A stretch of DNA of 64,000 nucleotides, taken from Blastomyces gilchristii SLH14081 (lineage: Eukaryota > Ascomycota > Eurotiomycetes > Onygenales > Ajellomycetaceae). The notes beneath the pieces were generated by a model. It was given only the letters and a program-made list of their open reading frames with translations, did no database searches and was not told where the DNA came from. Location: positions 1 through 64,000 of the forward strand of contig NW_003101654.1 of the NCBI RefSeq assembly GCF_000003855.2. Reading direction: 5' to 3'. The position numbers and the translations under genes were made by a program. This document shows, piece by piece, positions 59,140 to 64,000 of this stretch (positions are counted from its first letter, which is position 1; each line of letters begins with the position of its first letter).

Positions 59140-62100
59140 TAGCTTATATTATATCAAGCTGTGAATATCTGAATAATTGTCTGTGAGTATTTATTCTTAT
59201 CCTTCAAGCTTTGTCAATCAGCCACTGTGTGTTATAACTGAAAGAACTAGAAACTTGTATAGTAAATCTCTGTAAACTCTATTACAGATACTCAGAAGTA
59301 GCTATGTGAATTATAAATAATTTTAATAAAAGAAATGTCAGAGAACTTATTAATTACTTATAAAATATCATTCTCTATATCAATAATAGAAACACTCTCT
59401 GAACTTATAAATAAATCAATGGTAATAAAGAACATTCTTAAGTATCTTCTATAAAACTAAGTTATTTTTTTATAAAAAAAAACTTACTATCTATAAACAC
59501 TCTTAAACTGAGTTTCTAGAGATAATCTTCAGATATATCTATGAACTGAAAAGAAACTTTCTTAAGTTATAACTATTTAAGATTATCTACTGAACTACAA
59601 CTTATAAAAGCTTTTATCAGTTTATTTTTAAAATTGACTCATAAGTCTTACTATATAATATAAAAGATGAAGAAGCTATTATCTATATAATAAGAGATCT
59701 CTACTACACTGAAGTAAAGAATTGACTGAATTATTTAAAGAATAATTATAAAAGAGTTCACTAATCAGTTCTTAAGATTAATTTAGAGAATAAGTTAAAA
59801 AACTTTATAAGCTAAACAGAGAATATCTAAGCTGTAATTATTAATATTATAAAATAAGATAAGAAATCTGATAAAGACTACTTACAGTATTTTATAAAAT
59901 TAGAATATGAATTAAGATCTGTGAAAACAGAGCTCTGAAACAAGATCTGAATAATGATATATATAAAGAGAATTAATAAAGATATATAAAATAAGCTTAT
60001 TAAGTAAGACTCTACGCTCTTAATTCTGAGAAAACTTATAACTCTTATTCATCACTTACAGATCACTGTAAGAATTATAGACTTATAAAGAGTGAATCAC
60101 TGATCAGCTCTGTAAGAGTCAGAATAACAGTAAATAAATTTACTGTGAAAAGATAACAAAATACAGAGAGATTTATATCTAACTATTAAATAAAGAGAGA
60201 GAGATTCACAAGTTTCTGTAAATAAAGTGTATAATAGAGAGATTAAGAAAAAGAGTTACTACTTTATCTATTTCAAATTAGAATATCTTTATATAAACTG
60301 TTCTAATAAACTGAAGAGAAAATTTAAGAATTTTCAGACAGAGTCAGTAACTATCTTCTTAAGAGTCTTAAAACTGATATCTAAATCTGTTACTCTTTTA
60401 ATAGAAATACATACTTATAAAGAGAGACAGCACTGTAATACTATTACTCTATAAGTATCAAAAGTATTGATAAACTGAGAATCTCAGATCACTGAAGTGT
60501 CTCTAAATCTTATAAAGTGAATAAACTAAGTAATAGAAGCTGAGAATCTGCTCTTATAATAGACAGAGTATGAGAACTCAGATCTGAGAGTTAAGAAACT
60601 TACAAAAGTTATCTTTGAAGTATAAGATCGCTTCAGAACTTGAAGANNNNNNNNNNNNNNNNNNNNNNNNNNNNNNNNNNNNNNNNNNNNNNNNNNNNNN
60701 NNNNNNNNNNNNNNNNNNNNNNNNNNNNNNNNNNNNNNNNNNNNNNNNNNNNNNNNNNNNNNNNNNNNNNNNNNNNNNNNNNNNNNNNNNNNNNNNNNNN
60801 NNNNNNNNNNNNNNNNNNNNNNNNNNNNNNNNNNNNNNNNNNNNNNNNNNNNNNNNNNNNNNNNNNNNNNNNNNNNNNNNNNNNNNNNNNNNNNNNNNNN
60901 NNNNNNNNNNNNNNNNNNNNNNNNNNNNNNNNNNNNNNNNNNNNNNNNNNNNNNNNNNNNNNNNCTCTGCAGACTTATATTAAGAAGAATCTGAAGAATG
61001 ACTTTATCTGATCTTCACAGATCTTCACAGAAGTCTCTGTGATATTTATAAAGAAGAAGAATAAAGATTACAGATTATATATAAACTACTGTAATCTGAA
61101 CTTCAAGACTATAAAGAGTCACTATTCTCTATCTCTGATTAAGAATGTGATTAACTGTTCTATAAAATCTGTCATATTCATATAACTGAATATAATTAAT
61201 ATATATACATATCTGTAAATATAGTCTGAAGATAAATGAAAAACTGTCTTTACAACTATACTGATATTATTTGAATACTTACTAATGTTTTTGAATTTAA
61301 CTAATATCTCTGTCATATTTCAGTCTTTAATTAATAAAATACTTTATTCATATCTGAATTTCTTTATAATAATATATCTGAATGATGTGATGATATACTC
61401 TGTATAAAAGAAAGAATACACAGAGTATATATAAACTATATTAAAGATCTTGAATGAGACAGAACTGTATATTAAGCTTATAAAGTATAACTTAAGTATC
61501 TGCTGAATTAATTTCCTAGAATATATAATCACTGTTAATATTATTCAGAAAAAACTTTCATGAGTTAAGACTATTCTATTATAATTGAAGTTAACTAGTA
61601 TTTATAAAATTCAGCTCTTTCTAAGTTTTATCAATTTTTATAAGTAATTTATCTTTGTATTTATATGAATCATCTTAACTCTTAAAAACATGCTAAGAAG
61701 TGAAAAGAAGAAGAAATCATTCTATAAATAAAGAATAAAAAGATTTTTGAGAAGAGAGAGCTATAAGAACTTTTTTATTTCATAAGCTTACAGAGTCTTT
61801 GTAAAATTAAAACAGATATTTATAGATACAGTAATACTGTTTCACTTTAATCTCTTACTCTTAATTAAATTGAAGACAGATATCTCTTACTTTATAATTT
61901 CAGAAATAGTGTTATAAATATAGTTAAATGAGAGCTGAGTTTCAGTGACTTTTTTCTTATGAAAGATGCAACTCAAGATCAATTATATCATTTATAATCA
62001 GAAATCTTTCATAATAGTGAAATTCTTCTATTACTAATATCACTACTTTAAGAGTCTTATTATAATAATTACTGTTAGAACTGATTATAATAGCTTATAA

Positions 62101-63106
62101 TAGTTTACTTTAGTCAAGATAATCTCACAGTAGTAGATCTACTCATCTTAGAAACTGAGTAAGTTCTGATTCAGGATAAAGTATATTAAAGAAATTAAGA
62201 ATTCAGTGAATAAACTCTTTCACAGATCTGACTACATTAAGAAGATCAGAGTGATAAATACAGAGAGACTAGCAAAGATAGAAAAGATTTACAGAATACT
62301 CAGACTGAGTATTATGAAGAGATTAACTGAAGAGTCTCTCAATCTCTTATAAAAGAAGAGAGAGAAGAGAGAAAAAAAGCCTGTATAACTTCTCTCTATA
62401 ACACTTAAACTTAATACTCTGAGAATCTCTGTGACAATTCTCAGAGAAAGTATCTATAATCTAAAGAATTTACAGACTTTGAGAAGTGCTGCAGAAGACC
62501 TGATATAAGAGAATATAGAGTATAAGTCTTTATAAGATCTTCTATTCAGATTATCAGAATTGTAATTAAAGAATTAATATACTCAGTATATTTAAAAACT
62601 GCTTATAACAGAGATCAATTCTGCAGAAATAAAGAGTTGAAGAGACTTAAATAATCTCTTATAAAGAGAGAGCTGAATTTATATATCTATGAATAAGTTT
62701 CTAAATATAGAACTTATTAAAAGATATTATCACTTTTCTCTAGTGAGTTATTTTACAGATACTAGAACTTATAAGTTGCTTATAAGAAAATACTTCTAAT
62801 CAAAGATATGAGAGCTTGTGAAGAAGATAGTGAATTCTTATATTATTTATCAGAGTGTGTGAGTAATACAGTTAAGATTATATGAAGAATTTACTTCTCT
62901 ACTTATCTCACAGAAACTTTCAGAACAGCTAGAAATAAATACTCTTATAAGTCTCTCTGAAAGTAAGAACATGTACAATATTCTCTTTAACAGTGTGTTA
63001 ATAATGATAGATTACTTTATTAAGATGATACACTTTATACTTATTTGTAAGAACTTAAAGTTATAAAATTTAACTTATATCTTCATCTGTAATATAATTT
63101 TGTTAT
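59140..63106 (+). mobile_element. Ty3/gypsy internal region, dead, 5' LTR absent
   Basis: Order gag-pol on the plus strand. Gag with a zinc-knuckle remnant at 60227-60454 (YFIYFKLEYLYINC, Cys changed to Tyr/Phe). Then the assembly gap. Reverse transcriptase is at about 60965-61650 (FIKKKNKDYRLYINYCNLN; YLNDVMIYS at 61375-61401, a YLDD with Asp changed to Asn). RNase H lies at about 61700-62150. The integrase begins at about 62650 and is cut at 63106 after a MIDYFIKMIHFI stretch, where the LTR-like repeat starts. Almost no CC, GG or CG remains. The left edge abuts the LINE 5' end. Confidence 0.85.
60647..60964. other. Assembly gap (318 N)
   Basis: A run of N inside the gypsy gag-pol junction, probably where the protease lies. 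The protein frames that span it are artefacts. Confidence 1.
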
Positions 63107-64000
63107 TGTAATGTGACGGAATTAAAGCAGTGACTAGTCAGCAGCATCATGTAGAGATAGTTGTTTGAGAAGCTGTATGAGTGAGCTGAACTATCTTGCT
63201 TAAATAACGAGCTCGTAAGCTACAGGGTTATTGCAAGAATATCACAGATATAATACTTAGTATACTAAGAAGATTGTATAAGAAATGCAGTAACTCTTAT
63301 ATATATTCCAGTTGTAGAAAAATGAATCGCTGACTTCTTTAATAGAGAGCCAGCATCTAACTATTCTATATAGACAATGAGCAGATACCTCTGTTCTATT
63401 CTATAAGTGAGAATAGCCTGAGTGATATCTTAGTGACATCTCACTATTCTGAAAGAGTAATCTGCTAATCTCATATAGAAGTGAGATTCTCATATTCATT
63501 AATCAGATCTTTCTATATTATATCTGAATAATGTCATAGAGTGATTGAAAATCAGTTTGAATAGTCTGCAGAATAAATGAAATCATCTGTATAAAAGTAA
63601 TGAGTTATGTGAAACTGTAACAGAGTCTTGACACAGCTGAGAATGTGATAATATTCTTCTCTTTAAGAACATAGTTCTGATGCTCTGAAGATTACTGAAT
63701 TAGAAATTATCTTTGTTATATAGCAACAGTTATCAACTGATTTTGATAGCATATATACTGTATATGATATAAAGAAATAGATGAGTTTCTCTGCTGACTA
63801 TATAAGTCTTCTTTTCTCACCTCTGTTCAAATTAAATGTGTGATAAGTGAATTCCTTATGTATCAATTTGAAATGTGCAAAATGTAGTTAATAAGTGACT
63901 TGGAGATCTCTGATCATATTCTCATCCTGTATATGAAATTCTCTGCAAACTAATGTGTTTTCGAGACAAAGTTAACAGTAGTGGCAGGATTTTTCTGAAA
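63107..64000 (+). repeat. LTR-like repeat, gypsy-associated, copy 2 (runs off window)
   Basis: Starts TGTAATGTGACGGAATT and matches the reverse complement of 41811-40918 throughout. It follows truncated gypsy integrase in the same orientation. Its right end is outside the window. Confidence 0.6.

Noticed and set aside
60615..61011. Two 120-codon frames
   Set aside because: They consist mostly of the N gap.
40918..64000. The two 0.9-kb LTR-like repeats as the LTR pair of one giant element
   Set aside because: They are in opposite orientation; LTRs of one element are direct repeats.
1..64000. rRNA, tRNA or a biosynthetic gene cluster
   Set aside because: No tRNA-like box A/B pair, rRNA core sequence, or cluster-type enzyme was seen on reading either strand; a tRNAscan run would be decisive for tRNA.

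Overview
The window is fungal nuclear DNA, most likely from a filamentous ascomycete (Pezizomycotina; Eurotiomycetes is my guess from the look of the genes). A normal-composition gene island of about 5.9 kb (4336-10232) lies between long AT-rich tracts of transposons wrecked by repeat-induced-point-mutation-like C-to-T change. The island genes have short introns (58-107 nt), several with CTAAC/CTGAC-like branch points.

Gene island: APC11, the RING-H2 subunit of the anaphase-promoting complex (minus strand, four exons), is divergent from a mitochondrial-type 3-mercaptopyruvate/thiosulfate sulfurtransferase (TUM1-like, two exons). Downstream lies a PIN-domain protein of the fungal Nmd4/SMG6-like group (two exons). 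All three are intact. They are ordinary housekeeping genes with no evident shared pathway.

Repeat tracts, left to right: (a) 1-4335, hAT copies and a 506-bp non-autonomous hAT. (b) 10238-23126, a Ty1/copia element with 113-bp LTRs and a CTAAG target duplication, swollen to 12.9 kb by insertions that include a minus-strand Ty3/gypsy. (c) 23135-28893, a complete 5.76-kb hAT with a perfect 8-bp duplication that overlaps the copia duplication. (d) 29072-37873, a hAT fragment and a Tad1-like LINE on the minus strand. (e) 38333-40638, a complete pogo/Fot1-like element. (f) 40918-45558, gypsy remnants and another hAT. (g) 45559-53193, a second LINE copy in inverted orientation. (h) 53.3-64.0 kb, inverted gypsy arms flanking a LINE 5' fragment, which is itself split by a complete 3243-bp Tc1/mariner element with 182-bp inverted repeats.

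Most notable: the Tc1 element carries a second, convergent gene of unknown function beside its transposase. The hAT carries a Lys/Glu-rich upstream ORF. The mutation signature exhausts CpC/GpG and CpG rather than only CpA, and in-frame stops are mainly TGA. All transposon genes are dead copies. Many frames are still continuous if TGA is taken as a mutated TGG or CGA, which is how the families were recognised. No rRNA, tRNA or CRISPR array was seen. A 318-base run of N lies at 60647-60964.
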